Origin: Myxococcus flavus
GTDB lineage: Bacteria; Myxococcota; Myxococcia; Myxococcales; Myxococcaceae
Assembly (NCBI RefSeq): GCF_050038885.1
Contig: NZ_CP143624.1
Location: 2,294,001 to 2,358,000 of the forward strand
Length of the DNA: 64,000 nucleotides
Direction: 5' to 3'
In this document: piece after piece, positions 50,939 through 59,358 of the stretch
Layout: each line of letters begins with the position of its first letter
Position numbering within the stretch: the first letter of the stretch is position 1
Translations under genes and position numbers: made by a program
Notes under the pieces: model-generated
The model's input: only the letters and a program-made list of their open reading frames with translations
The model's database searches: none
Told to the model about the DNA's origin: nothing

Positions 50939-52003
50939 TCAGTCCAGCGCGGGCACGTCGCGTCCCTCGCCGAAGGCCAGGGCCCAGAAGCGCGGGCGCT
51001 TGGGCTCGCGCGCCAGCAGCCACAGCAGGTGGTACTTCGCCTCGTCCTGGCCATCCAGCGCGAGCGCGAAGGTGCCGTAGTGCATGGCCACCGACGTGGC
51101 CGAGCGCAGCACCTTGTGCGCCTGGAGGGCCTCCACCGGCCCCATGTGGACGGGCCGGAAGGCGGTGGGCCGGTACGCGCCAATGGGCAACACCGACAGC
51201 CGCATGGGCCCGAAGCGCTCGGCCATCATCGCGAAGTGGGGACCGAAGCCCGTGTCTCCCGCGAAGAACACCGGCCCGCCGGACGTGGAGACGACGTAGC
51301 CCGCCCAGAGCGTCGCCGCGTTGTCCGTGAGCCCGCGGTTGGAGCGGTGCTGCGCCGGCACGGCCGTCACCGTCTGGCCCGGCGCCACCTCGGTGGACTG
51401 CCACCAGTCCAGCTCCTCCACGCGCTGGAAGCCCTCGTCGTCCAGGAGCGCCTTGTTGCCCAGGCCCACGATGAAGCGCGGGCGGTGCGCCGCCTCCAGA
51501 CGCCGCAGCGTGGGCAGGTCCATGTGGTCGTAGTGGTTGTGGCTCACCACCACCACGTCGATGGGCGGCAGGTCCTCGAAGCGGATGCCCGGTGGCCGCA
51601 CGCGCCTGGGGCCAATGAAGGACACCGGGCTGGGGCGGTCCGAATAGATGGGGTCCGTCAGCACGTTGAGCCCGTCCGCCTGGATGAGCACGGTGGCGTG
51701 GTTGATGAACGTCACCCGGAGCTGTCCGGGTCCCACGCGCTCCGGCGGCGGCTTGCCGGGCGGGAACTCCTCGTAGTCCCGCCACGGGCCGCGAGGCCCC
51801 TTTCGCAGCGCCTGGAAGACCTCATCCGGGCTCAGCCGCTTCACGGGCTCAATGTTGTGGAACCGCTCACCGTCGAAGTGGTCCGTCACCGGCCCTTGAT
51901 GACGAGGGCCCGCGAAGAGGCAGCCTCCGAGCCACGGCGCTGACAGCAGCAGCGCCAGCGTCAGCAGCTTCGACAGGGGCCGGGAAGGGCGGTCCAGGGA
52001 CAT
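50939..52003 (-). CDS. MBL-fold metallo-hydrolase lipoprotein
   Basis: A 354-residue protein from ATG 52003. The signal peptide ends in P-W-L-G-G-C, so it is likely lipidated. The metallo-beta-lactamase motif is H-N-H-Y-D-H-M-D, with further ligands in A-Q-H-R-S-N-R-G and F-A-G-D-T-G-F-G, and M-H-Y-G-T-F downstream. The layout with T-F-I-N-H-A-T-V-L-I-Q matches the UlaG/NAPE-PLD-like group, which acts on phosphodiester lipids or lactones. The start of the DoxX-like convergent gene's stop is 2 bp away. Confidence 0.92.
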   Translation of the reverse strand: MSLDRPSRPLSKLLTLALLLSAPWLGGCLFAGPRHQGPVTDHFDGERFHNIEPVKRLSPDEVFQALRKGPRGPWRDYEEFPPGKPPPERVGPGQLRVTFINHATVLIQADGLNVLTDPIYSDRPSPVSFIGPRRVRPPGIRFEDLPPIDVVVVSHNHYDHMDLPTLRRLEAAHRPRFIVGLGNKALLDDEGFQRVEELDWWQSTEVAPGQTVTAVPAQHRSNRGLTDNAATLWAGYVVSTSGGPVFFAGDTGFGPHFAMMAERFGPMRLSVLPIGAYRPTAFRPVHMGPVEALQAHKVLRSATSVAMHYGTFALALDGQDEAKYHLLWLLAREPKRPRFWALAFGEGRDVPALD

Positions 52004-52145
52004 GGGTGCGGCACTCCATCCAGACAGTTCCAGGGAAGACGCCCGCGCGGCCCGGGCCCGTGTCCCCGTCTTGGCCCGGCAGTGGACCGGGTTTGAGCTC
52101 ATTCGGCAACCGGGAACGCGCGCCGAGGGCGTCACGCGGCGGTGA

Positions 52146-52531
52146 CGGCCCGAGGAACAGCTGCACCGGCTCGCGCGGTGCTACGTGCACTTCGCCGTCG
52201 AGCCCCCCTCGCACTTCCGCGTCATGTACAGCCAGACGTGGGACGACGCGGAGAAGTACCCCGAGGTCCACGCCGCGGGCTCGAGCAGCTACCGGCGGCT
52301 GCTCCAGTGGGCCGAGGCCGCGCACGTCGCCATGGGTGGCACGGAGGACCGCGAGACGCTGGCGCTCACCGCCTGGGCCTCTGGGTCCACGGGCTGGCGT
52401 CGCTCTGGAACGAGGGCTCCCTCCGCAAGAAGACGGGAAGCAGCTCCATCGAGCCGCTGCTGGAGCGCTCCGCCACCTTCTTCAGCCGGCTGTTGGCCAA
52501 TGCCATCAAGCCCCAGCGCCGCTCACGCTGA
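52146..52531 (+). pseudogene. TetR-type regulator remnant (WHG domain), frameshifted
   Basis: In one frame the stretch reads P-E-E-Q-L-H-R-L-A-R-C-Y-V-H-F-A-V-E-P-P-S-H-F-R-V-M-Y-S and continues to L-A-L-T-A-W-A-S (about 52382). The next frame continues the same domain with L-W-V-H-G-L-A-S-L-W-N-E-G to K-P-Q-R-R-S-R. This is the C-terminal WHG ligand-binding domain of TetR regulators. A one-base shift near 52375-52390 breaks it, and the N-terminal helix-turn-helix is absent (a TGA sits at 52143-52145). It is therefore a truncated, frameshifted pseudogene, unless a sequencing error contributes. Confidence 0.75.
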
Positions 52532-52548
52532 CACGGCGCGCGCCGCGC

Positions 52549-53646
52549 TCACGCCACGATGCCGTGCAGGATGCGCTCGAACAGCCAGGGCGTCTTGCCC
52601 AGCAGCCGCACCACGGGCCGGCGCAGCCAGGGCCGGCGCGCCAGCATGAGCAGCGCGCCCGTGGACCAGGAGTACTTGCGGAAGACGCGCTGGAAGCACG
52701 CTTCATAGGGCAGCAAGACCTCTTGTGAAGCGCCGCGCGCGAGCGCGTCCGGCAGCAGGTTGCCCAGGGACTCCGCGCACACGAAGGCCAGCGACATGCC
52801 CTCGCCGGTGATGGCGTCCACGTAGCCCGCCGCGTCGCCCACCAGCGCGAAGCGGTCCGCGATTCGCGTCCGGGCCACCCGTGCCAGCGGCCCCGCGCCG
52901 CGCGGCTGGGAGTCCGGCGCCGCGCCCGCGAACCGCTCCGCCAGCCGAGGGAAGCGGGCCAGCAGCGCGTCGAAGCTCACCCGGCCCTCCACCGCACCGT
53001 CCTCCCAGAGGAAGGCCACGCCCACGCGCTTCACCCCCGTGGGCGTCACGTAGGCCTCCACGCCGGGCGCGAAGTGAATCTCCACGTAGGGCGTCCATGG
53101 CGCGACCTGGAAGTGCCGGCGCAGGCCGAAGCGGCGCGGCCCCACGGGCTCCATCTCCAGGCCTTCCGCGCGGCGCAGCGGCGACGCGAGCCCGTCCGCC
53201 GCCACCAGCATCGAGGCCTCCACCGGACCCTCGGCCGTCTGGAGCACCATGCCGTCCCCGCTGCGCCGGTGCGATAGCACCTGCGTGCGCTCGCGCAGCT
53301 CCACGCCCACGGTGCGCGCCCGCGAAACCAGCGCCGAGGCCAGGGCCACGCGCCGCACGCCCAGCGCGCCCCTGCCCGGGAACAGGCCTTCCGCCGTGCT
53401 TCCGTCCTCCTGGACGTAGCGGACGCCAACAAAGGGATAGCTGCCCTGCGCGTCCAGCAATGGCAGCACGCCCAGCCGCTCCAGCACCGCCATTCCTGGC
53501 GACAGCAGCCCCTCGCCACAGGCCTTGTCCACGGGCGCGCTGGAGCGCTCCAGCACCACGGTGTTCAACCCTCGCATCGTGGTGGTGATGGCCACTGCCA
53601 GCCCCGCGGGCCCACCTCCCACCACGGCGACGTCATACCGCTTCAC
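52549..53646 (-). CDS. FAD-dependent oxidoreductase (geranylgeranyl-reductase/hydroxylase-like)
   Basis: A 365-residue flavoprotein with the N-terminal dinucleotide motif V-V-G-G-G-P-A-G-L-A, the substrate-side A-C-G-E-G-L-L-S and the FAD motif F-A-L-V-G-D-A-A-G-Y-V-D-A-I-T-G-E-G-M-S. This places it in the group holding geranylgeranyl reductases and aromatic hydroxylases. It is the last gene of the type III PKS operon, 115 bp after the ligase stop. By analogy with the Streptomyces Srs system, where a flavoprotein hydroxylates the phenolic lipid, a tailoring hydroxylation is a plausible job. Confidence 0.88.
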   Translation of the reverse strand: MKRYDVAVVGGGPAGLAVAITTTMRGLNTVVLERSSAPVDKACGEGLLSPGMAVLERLGVLPLLDAQGSYPFVGVRYVQEDGSTAEGLFPGRGALGVRRVALASALVSRARTVGVELRERTQVLSHRRSGDGMVLQTAEGPVEASMLVAADGLASPLRRAEGLEMEPVGPRRFGLRRHFQVAPWTPYVEIHFAPGVEAYVTPTGVKRVGVAFLWEDGAVEGRVSFDALLARFPRLAERFAGAAPDSQPRGAGPLARVARTRIADRFALVGDAAGYVDAITGEGMSLAFVCAESLGNLLPDALARGASQEVLLPYEACFQRVFRKYSWSTGALLMLARRPWLRRPVVRLLGKTPWLFERILHGIVA

Positions 53647-53761
53647 GGCGTGGACTCCTCCCCTGCGCGACTTTCAGCCCAATAACACCTGACATGGACT
53701 TACCGGAAGAGCCGGGTATCCGGGCACCTGGTCATGCAAGCCATTGGCGCCCGGGAAGGCG

Positions 53762-55654
53762 TCACGTCTCGCGCTCCGCACGCACCATCGCCAGCGCGCT
53801 CTTGGCCATCTCCACGGCGAGGCCCACCGCCCCCACGCGCTTCGGCGGCGCCAGCTCGCCCGCGAGGTAGCGCCGCAGCGCCTCGGCGCGGCGCAGCTTG
53901 CCGCTGGACGTGCGCGGCAGCGTCCCCGGCTCCAGCAGGCGCACGGTGTGCGGACGCACGCCCGTGGCCTCCACAACGACCGCGCGGATGCGCTCCTCGA
54001 CACCGGCATCCGCCTCCGGCCCCGCGCGCTCGGCGAGGATGAGCAGCGCCTCGTCTCCGCTGCCCTCGGGCGTGAAGCCCAGCGCCACCGCGCAGCCGGT
54101 ACGCACGCCCTCCACGCCCTGCAGCGGCTCCTCGAAGGCCTGGGGCGCGTGGTTGGCGCCGCGGATGATGACCACGTCCTTCGCGCGCCCCGTGAGGTAC
54201 AGCTCCCCGTCCGCGAGGAAGCCCAGGTCGCCCGTGTCCAGCCACCTGTCCCGCGACAGCACCCGGTCGGTGGCCTGGGCATCCGCGAAGTAGCCGACCA
54301 TCAGCGACGGCCCTCGCGCGAAGACCCGCCCCACCCGCCGCTCCGGGAGCGCCTCGCCCGACTCGCCGCGCACCTCCACCTCGAAGCCCGCGACGGGCAT
54401 GCCCACGCTGACCAGCTCGCGCGCGCCCTCTTCCGCGCGTCCCTCTCGTGCGAGCAGCCCCGCGTCCACCCCCAGCATGCGCGGGCCGCGTCCCTCCGGC
54501 GGGAAGGTGACGGCGAGCGACGCCTCCGACAGGCCATACACCGGGCGCAGCGCCCGCGCGGAGAAGCCCCATCGCTCGAAGCGCTGGGCGAAGCGGTGAA
54601 GGGTGTCCGAGGACACGGGCTCCGCGCCATTGAGCGCATGCTTCCAGGACGACAGGTCCACGCCTTCCAGCTCCTCGTCCTTCACCCGCTTCAGGCACAG
54701 CCCGTAGGCGAAGTTGGGCGCGGGGGAGATGTAGCCCTGGTGCCGGGACAGCGCGCGCAGCCACAGCGCGGGCCTCGCGAGGAAGACCTCGGGAGGAATC
54801 AGCACCAGGTGGCCGGGGTAGTACACCGCCGACAGCAGGCAGCCGATGAGCCCCATGTCGTGGTACAGCGGCAGCCAGCTCACCCCCACGCGGGGGACGC
54901 CCTCCCCCAGGGGCATGGCCACCTCCAGCGCGGACACCTGCGCCAGCAGCGCCTCGTGCGTCAGCGCCACCGGCTTCGGGTCCACCGTGGAGCCCGACGA
55001 GAACTGGATGAGCCCCAGCGCGTCCGGCCGCACCGCGACCTCCCGCGCGTCGTCCCCCCGCGCGACGGAATCCACCGTGTGGCAGCCGAGGCGAGGCCGC
55101 GCCCGCTCCACGCTCGGCCCCAGGAGCAACCGCACCCTGGCATCCGTCAGCACCATCACCGCGCCCGTCACCTGGAGCATCCGCGAGGTGGACCGGTGAT
55201 ACTCCTCCAGCCGCCCCAATCGCACCGGCGGGTACAGCGGCACCGGCACCGCGCCCACGAGCAACGTGCCGAAGAAGGCATCCATGAAGGCCGGCGACGT
55301 GGGCAGCAGCAGCGCCACCCGGTCGCCTTCGCTCACGCCCAGCCGCGCCAGGCCCGCGGCGGTGCGCCGGGCCCGCGCGTACACGTCCGCCCAGGACAGC
55401 GACACCTCGCGCTCGGCCGCGTCCACGAAGGTGAGCCCCAGCGGCGAGGTGCGCGCGGTCGCCGCGAGCGTCGCGTTCACCGTGGCGTGTCTCGGCGCCG
55501 GAAGCGCGGGGCCCTTCACCCGCGCGGCCCCGGCGCCCGACGTCATCGCGGCGGCCCGTCCCGTTCCCACATCCGCCGCCAGCTCGCGTCCCACGCCGGC
55601 TCCCGCAGCCGCGTCCGGACCAGCGCCCGTCACGTCCGAGCCGCCGCGGCTCAT
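53762..55654 (-). CDS. Fatty acyl-AMP ligase
   Basis: A 630-residue adenylating enzyme from ATG 55654; the start overlaps the ACP stop (ATGA), which supports it. Motifs: F-S-S-G-S-T-V-D-P-K-P-V (P-loop-like A3), Y-G-L-S-E-A-S (A5), T-G-D-L-G-F-L-A-D-G-E-L-Y-L-T-G-R-A-K-D (A7-A8) and R-T-S-S-G-K-L (A10 Lys). The Y-H-D-M-G-L-I-G loop is characteristic of FadD32-type acyl-AMP ligases that load acyl chains on carrier proteins. With the adjacent ACP it probably supplies the starter acyl unit for the type III PKS. The N-terminal ~45 residues are Ala/Gly-rich. Confidence 0.94.
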   Translation of the reverse strand: MSRGGSDVTGAGPDAAAGAGVGRELAADVGTGRAAAMTSGAGAARVKGPALPAPRHATVNATLAATARTSPLGLTFVDAAEREVSLSWADVYARARRTAAGLARLGVSEGDRVALLLPTSPAFMDAFFGTLLVGAVPVPLYPPVRLGRLEEYHRSTSRMLQVTGAVMVLTDARVRLLLGPSVERARPRLGCHTVDSVARGDDAREVAVRPDALGLIQFSSGSTVDPKPVALTHEALLAQVSALEVAMPLGEGVPRVGVSWLPLYHDMGLIGCLLSAVYYPGHLVLIPPEVFLARPALWLRALSRHQGYISPAPNFAYGLCLKRVKDEELEGVDLSSWKHALNGAEPVSSDTLHRFAQRFERWGFSARALRPVYGLSEASLAVTFPPEGRGPRMLGVDAGLLAREGRAEEGARELVSVGMPVAGFEVEVRGESGEALPERRVGRVFARGPSLMVGYFADAQATDRVLSRDRWLDTGDLGFLADGELYLTGRAKDVVIIRGANHAPQAFEEPLQGVEGVRTGCAVALGFTPEGSGDEALLILAERAGPEADAGVEERIRAVVVEATGVRPHTVRLLEPGTLPRTSSGKLRRAEALRRYLAGELAPPKRVGAVGLAVEMAKSALAMVRAERET

Positions 55655-55929
55655 GGGCCGACCTCGGGCACGGAGGCCGGCGGCTCGGCGATCCGGCGCG
55701 CCACCAGCTTCGCGAGGTCCCCCACCGTGCGCACGCCCTGCGCGTCCTCTTCGGACAGGCGGATGCGAAATCGGTTCTCCAGCCCCACCGCCAGCACCGT
55801 GAGCCCCAGGCTGTCCAGCTGGAGGTCGCGCACCAGGTCCTGCGTGGGCTCCACGGCCCCCTTCCACTCCAGCTCGTCGGTGACGATGCGGTGAATCTCG
55901 TTGATGACCTCCAGTTCGCGCTCAGCCAC
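55651..55929 (-). CDS. Acyl carrier protein
   Basis: A 92-residue ACP from a GTG at 55929 preceded by GGAGGTG. The phosphopantetheine site is S40 in L-Q-L-D-S-L-G-L-T-V, with a typical acidic helix II (V-L-A-V-G-L-E-N-R-F-R-I). The stop overlaps the acyl-AMP ligase start, and its own start overlaps the preceding methyltransferase by 8 bp. It likely carries the activated fatty acyl starter to the type III PKS. Confidence 0.95.
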   Translation of the reverse strand: MAERELEVINEIHRIVTDELEWKGAVEPTQDLVRDLQLDSLGLTVLAVGLENRFRIRLSEEDAQGVRTVGDLAKLVARRIAEPPASVPEVGP

Positions 55930-56497
55930 GTGGCACCTCCGGGATGAAGCGGGGACGGTGGGAGAACGCCTGGGCGTACACCTCACCGAGCGCCGCCTCC
56001 TCCGCGCGGATTCGCACGTAGAGCAGCGCCACATTGCCCGCCGAGAAGACAAGGGCCGTCCACCACGCGCCGTGGATGAGCGGCACACACGCCAGCTCCA
56101 GCACCACCGCGACGTAGTTGGGGTGACGCAGGAAGCGGTAGGGGCCACCCGTCACCGGCGCCAGGCCCGGCACCACGATGATGCGCGAGTTCCACCGGTC
56201 GCCCAGCGTGGTGATGGCCCAGTACCGCAGGCCCTGCGCCAGCACCGCGCCCCCCAGCGCCGCCCAGCCCCACACGCCCGGGAAGGCGCGCTGGAGCAGG
56301 AACACCTCCGCCACGCACGCCACCAGGAAGAGCGTGTGGAACACCACCATGAAGCGGTAGTGCCGCTGCCCCGTCTCCACGCCGCCGCGCGCGAAGGCCC
56401 TCGCGGCGTTGCGCTTGGAGAGCACCAGCTCCACCAGTCGCTCCGCGACCAGCACGGCCATGAAGCCCAGGAAGACGGCTTGCGTGGAGGTCACCAT
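55922..56497 (-). CDS. ICMT-like membrane methyltransferase
   Basis: A 191-residue protein with about five membrane helices, from ATG 56497 (GTG 56494 would give a 4-bp overlap instead). The isoprenylcysteine carboxyl methyltransferase signature is present: G-G-P-Y-R-F-L-R-H-P-N-Y-V-A-V and R-I-R-A-E-E-A-A-L. In Streptomyces, SrsB of this family methylates a phenolic lipid made by a type III PKS. Here it directly follows, and overlaps, the type III PKS gene, so tailoring of a lipidic PKS product is the best inference. Confidence 0.9.
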   Translation of the reverse strand: MVTSTQAVFLGFMAVLVAERLVELVLSKRNAARAFARGGVETGQRHYRFMVVFHTLFLVACVAEVFLLQRAFPGVWGWAALGGAVLAQGLRYWAITTLGDRWNSRIIVVPGLAPVTGGPYRFLRHPNYVAVVLELACVPLIHGAWWTALVFSAGNVALLYVRIRAEEAALGEVYAQAFSHRPRFIPEVPRG

Positions 56498-57573
56498 CGC
56501 AGCAGCACCATCTCCGCGCCGAAGCCCGGTCCCATGGCCATCATCACCCCCCAGTCCCCGGGCCGGGCGTCGACCGTCTCCAGCGTCTGGCCCAGCACGA
56601 AGAGCACCGACGCGGAGGACAGGTTGCCCACCTCGCGCAGCGACGCCCACGAGCGCTCCAGCGCCGCGGGCGGCAGCTCCAGCGCCTGCTCGAAGGCCTC
56701 CAGCACCTTGGGCCCGCCGGTGTGCGCCACCCAGTGGCGGATGTCCTCGCGCTTCAGCCCGTGCTGCGCGAGGAAGCCGTCCACGTTGCCCCGGATGTGG
56801 TTCCTCACCAGGCCCGGCACCTTGGCGGACAGCACCACCTTGAAGCCGGAGTCCACCACGTCCCAGCCCATGATGCGCTCGGTGTCCGGATAGAACACCG
56901 AGCGCGACGCCACCACGCGCGGGCCCCGTGCCCCCGGCGCCTCCGCGCCCCGGAGCACCGCGCACGCCGCGCCGTCACCGAAGAGGCCGGAGGCGATGAT
57001 GTTCGGAATGGACAGGTCCTCGCGCTGCAAGGTCAGCGAGCACAGCTCCACGGCGATGAGGAGCGCGGTGTGCTTCGGGAAGCCCCGCAGGTAGTCCGCC
57101 GCGCGCGCCACGCCCGCCGCGCCCGCCACGCACCCGAGTCCGAAGAGCGGCGTGCGCTTGAAGTCCTCGCGGAAGCGCACCCGGTTGGCCAGGCGCGCAT
57201 CGATGCTGGGCGTGGCGATGCCCGTCACGGTGACGAAGAAGACGTGGTCCACGTCCGAAGGCGACAGCTCCGCGGCATCCAGCGCCTGGCGCACCACCGT
57301 CTCGCCCAGCTCGGTGGCCGAGCGCACCCAGGCGTCATTGCGCTGCTGGAAGGTCACCAGCGGCGGGTAGGCCTCCAGCGGCAGCGCCAGGTACCGGCCG
57401 CCCACCTGGACCGCGCGGTGGAGGTCCTCCAACCGCTCCAGGTTGAAGTGGCGCGTGGCCCATAGCTCGCGGAACGCGGCGATGAGCTGCTCCTGACTGG
57501 CGTAGTGCGGCGGAAGAGCACGTCCCACCGCACGGATGAACGGCGAGCTGTCCTGGCCTGAGGCACTGAGCAT
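56491..57573 (-). CDS. Type III polyketide synthase
   Basis: A 360-residue chalcone-synthase-fold enzyme. Catalytic Cys148 is in L-F-G-L-G-C-V-A-G-A-A-G, the His in W-V-A-H-T-G-G-P-K and the Asn in G-N-L-S-S-A-S-V-L-F-V-L. The E-L-C-S-L-T-L-Q and G-W-D-V-V-D-S-G-F-K-V-V-L-S motifs fit bacterial long-chain alkylresorcinol/alkylpyrone synthases. It condenses malonyl-CoA on an acyl starter. It heads a minus-strand operon with a methyltransferase, an ACP, an acyl-AMP ligase and, more loosely, a flavoprotein. Its upstream gap (57574-57771) probably holds the promoter. Confidence 0.95.
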   Translation of the reverse strand: MLSASGQDSSPFIRAVGRALPPHYASQEQLIAAFRELWATRHFNLERLEDLHRAVQVGGRYLALPLEAYPPLVTFQQRNDAWVRSATELGETVVRQALDAAELSPSDVDHVFFVTVTGIATPSIDARLANRVRFREDFKRTPLFGLGCVAGAAGVARAADYLRGFPKHTALLIAVELCSLTLQREDLSIPNIIASGLFGDGAACAVLRGAEAPGARGPRVVASRSVFYPDTERIMGWDVVDSGFKVVLSAKVPGLVRNHIRGNVDGFLAQHGLKREDIRHWVAHTGGPKVLEAFEQALELPPAALERSWASLREVGNLSSASVLFVLGQTLETVDARPGDWGVMMAMGPGFGAEMVLLRW

Positions 57574-57771
57574 GGCGTTCCCGGGGCATTCGCGTCGGTC
57601 GAGAGTTGACGCTTAATCGGAGCCAGCGTCCAACGCGATATGGGATGTGCCTGCTCAGGTGTTCCCTGAACGCCTCGCCTGCCGGAATGTCACGGGGATG
57701 ACGCCTACGGTGGCGGCCCGCGAATGGCCTCGGGTGTCGTGACGGGGACGGCACGGGTTGAACGAGCCCTG

Positions 57772-59358
57772 CTAGCGCCGGAGGGCCGCGGCCACGAGCA
57801 GCAGGAGCAGCGCCCACGTCAGTCCGCCCGGCGCGGACGAACAGCCACCCTCGTCGCGCGGCGGCTCGGGCTCGTTCGGCGTCCCCGCATCCACGCCACC
57901 GTCCCGGTCTCCGCCGGTGCCGGCATCGAGCCCACCGTCCGGGTCGCCCCCCGTTCCACCATCCGGGTCCATTCCCGAGCCACCGTCGGGCTCGGGCGGT
58001 GGCTCGGTGAGGCAGGGAGCGCCGGAGTCCTCTCCGGAGATGCACAGCCGCCCATAGCGGCCCACCCCCTCGCGCCGCCCATCCACCACGCCCACGATGA
58101 CGTGGGCCGCATCCGCCGCCTCCACGCGCGCGGTCAGCGTCCCCAATCCGTCCGCCCGGGCGACGCGCAGCACCTGCGTGGGCGTCACCGCGGCCACCAG
58201 CAGGTGGATGGCGGCGGAAGGCTCGCCCTCGGTGGGCTCGAAGGAGGCGGTGACGGAGGCCGTGCCACCTTCCACCTCGAAGTAGCGCGTCGACGCGGCG
58301 GCCACCCGGACGGAGGGCTCCGACACCGGCAGCGCGCGCGACGCGACGGTCACCTGCGCGTAGCCCTCGGCATTCGAATAGCCCGGTCCCTGCGCCTTGC
58401 GCGCGCCGGTGGCCAGGTTCCACAGGGCGAACTCGGAGAAGGCGGTGTCGAAGTCGGCGCCCCAGTCCCGCTGCAGCGCCGTCTCCACCAGCACCGGCCA
58501 GCGGACCGACGGCGTCACGACGCTCTCCTCCCAGAGTGAGCGCACGACGCCCTCCCCGAAGCGCTCGCCGAGGAACTGGAAGTAGATACCCGCGCCATAG
58601 CTGAAGGACACCGCCGGCCCCTCCGGGTCCAGCACCAGGGTGCGGTCCGGACGCGACAGGTACGCGGCGGTGAAGCGCTCCAGGTCGTCCAGCGCCGGCA
58701 GGTAGCGCTCGCTGGCCCAGACCGCCGTCCCCTCCGACGCCACGCTGCCCAGCGCCGGGTGGTAGGCGGCCTGCACCGCGTGGAAGAACTCGTGGCTGGC
58801 GAGGATGTCCACGGCCTCGCCGTAGGACGGGTAGCCGTAGCCCGCGAAGTCGTTCTCCTGGAGCATGTGTCCGGTGCAGCGCGACGATGTCTCCAGGCAA
58901 CCGTCCAGCCGGAAAGCGCCGTCCGCGACCCCACCGAAGTCCACCAGGTACACGTCGAAGCGGCCATCACCGCCGTTGTCGCTCCCCACCCAGCCATCAT
59001 CCGGCGGCAGGCGGAAGCCCAGCCCTTCGTAGAAGGCGGCGACACGGTCATACGCGGACGCGACGGTCTCCACCGCGTCCGGAACACCACTCCCGTCCGC
59101 GTCCGCCGCTGGCACGGCGTTGGAGCCCGAACGGGAGAAGTGGATTCGGAAGCGCCCCCCAGGGGACACGACCGACTCCACCGCCTCACCCTCGTCGAAG
59201 CGCGGCGGCATCGCCGAGGGCGAGGTGGGGCGCGCTCCTGCTTGCAGTCCCGCTTCCCACGTCACGAGCGAGTCGTGCCGCTCGTGCGGTCCACGCGGAG
59301 CCTGCTGGACAGGGCCACACCCGAAAGGGAGCAGCAGGAGCAGCGCCCGGAGCTTCAT
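57772..59358 (-). CDS. MXAN_6640-like metalloprotease with MYXO-CTERM-type tail
   Basis: A 528-residue exported protein with a lipobox-like signal (L-L-L-P-F-G-C). It has a zinc site S-H-E-F-F-H-A-V-Q near residue 187, with E in S-E-G-T-A-V-W-A-S-E about 20 residues on (gluzincin-like). D-A-D-G-S-G-V-P-D-A-V-E-T-V precedes it, a calcium-loop-like element seen in this family. A Pro/Asp/Gly repeat linker leads to a C-terminal G-C-S-S-A-P-G-G plus hydrophobic helix plus R-R, the MYXO-CTERM sorting pattern. The gene overlaps the upstream HmuY-like gene by four bases, so the two are co-translated. Its substrate is unknown. Confidence 0.85.
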   Translation of the reverse strand: MKLRALLLLLPFGCGPVQQAPRGPHERHDSLVTWEAGLQAGARPTSPSAMPPRFDEGEAVESVVSPGGRFRIHFSRSGSNAVPAADADGSGVPDAVETVASAYDRVAAFYEGLGFRLPPDDGWVGSDNGGDGRFDVYLVDFGGVADGAFRLDGCLETSSRCTGHMLQENDFAGYGYPSYGEAVDILASHEFFHAVQAAYHPALGSVASEGTAVWASERYLPALDDLERFTAAYLSRPDRTLVLDPEGPAVSFSYGAGIYFQFLGERFGEGVVRSLWEESVVTPSVRWPVLVETALQRDWGADFDTAFSEFALWNLATGARKAQGPGYSNAEGYAQVTVASRALPVSEPSVRVAAASTRYFEVEGGTASVTASFEPTEGEPSAAIHLLVAAVTPTQVLRVARADGLGTLTARVEAADAAHVIVGVVDGRREGVGRYGRLCISGEDSGAPCLTEPPPEPDGGSGMDPDGGTGGDPDGGLDAGTGGDRDGGVDAGTPNEPEPPRDEGGCSSAPGGLTWALLLLLVAAALRR

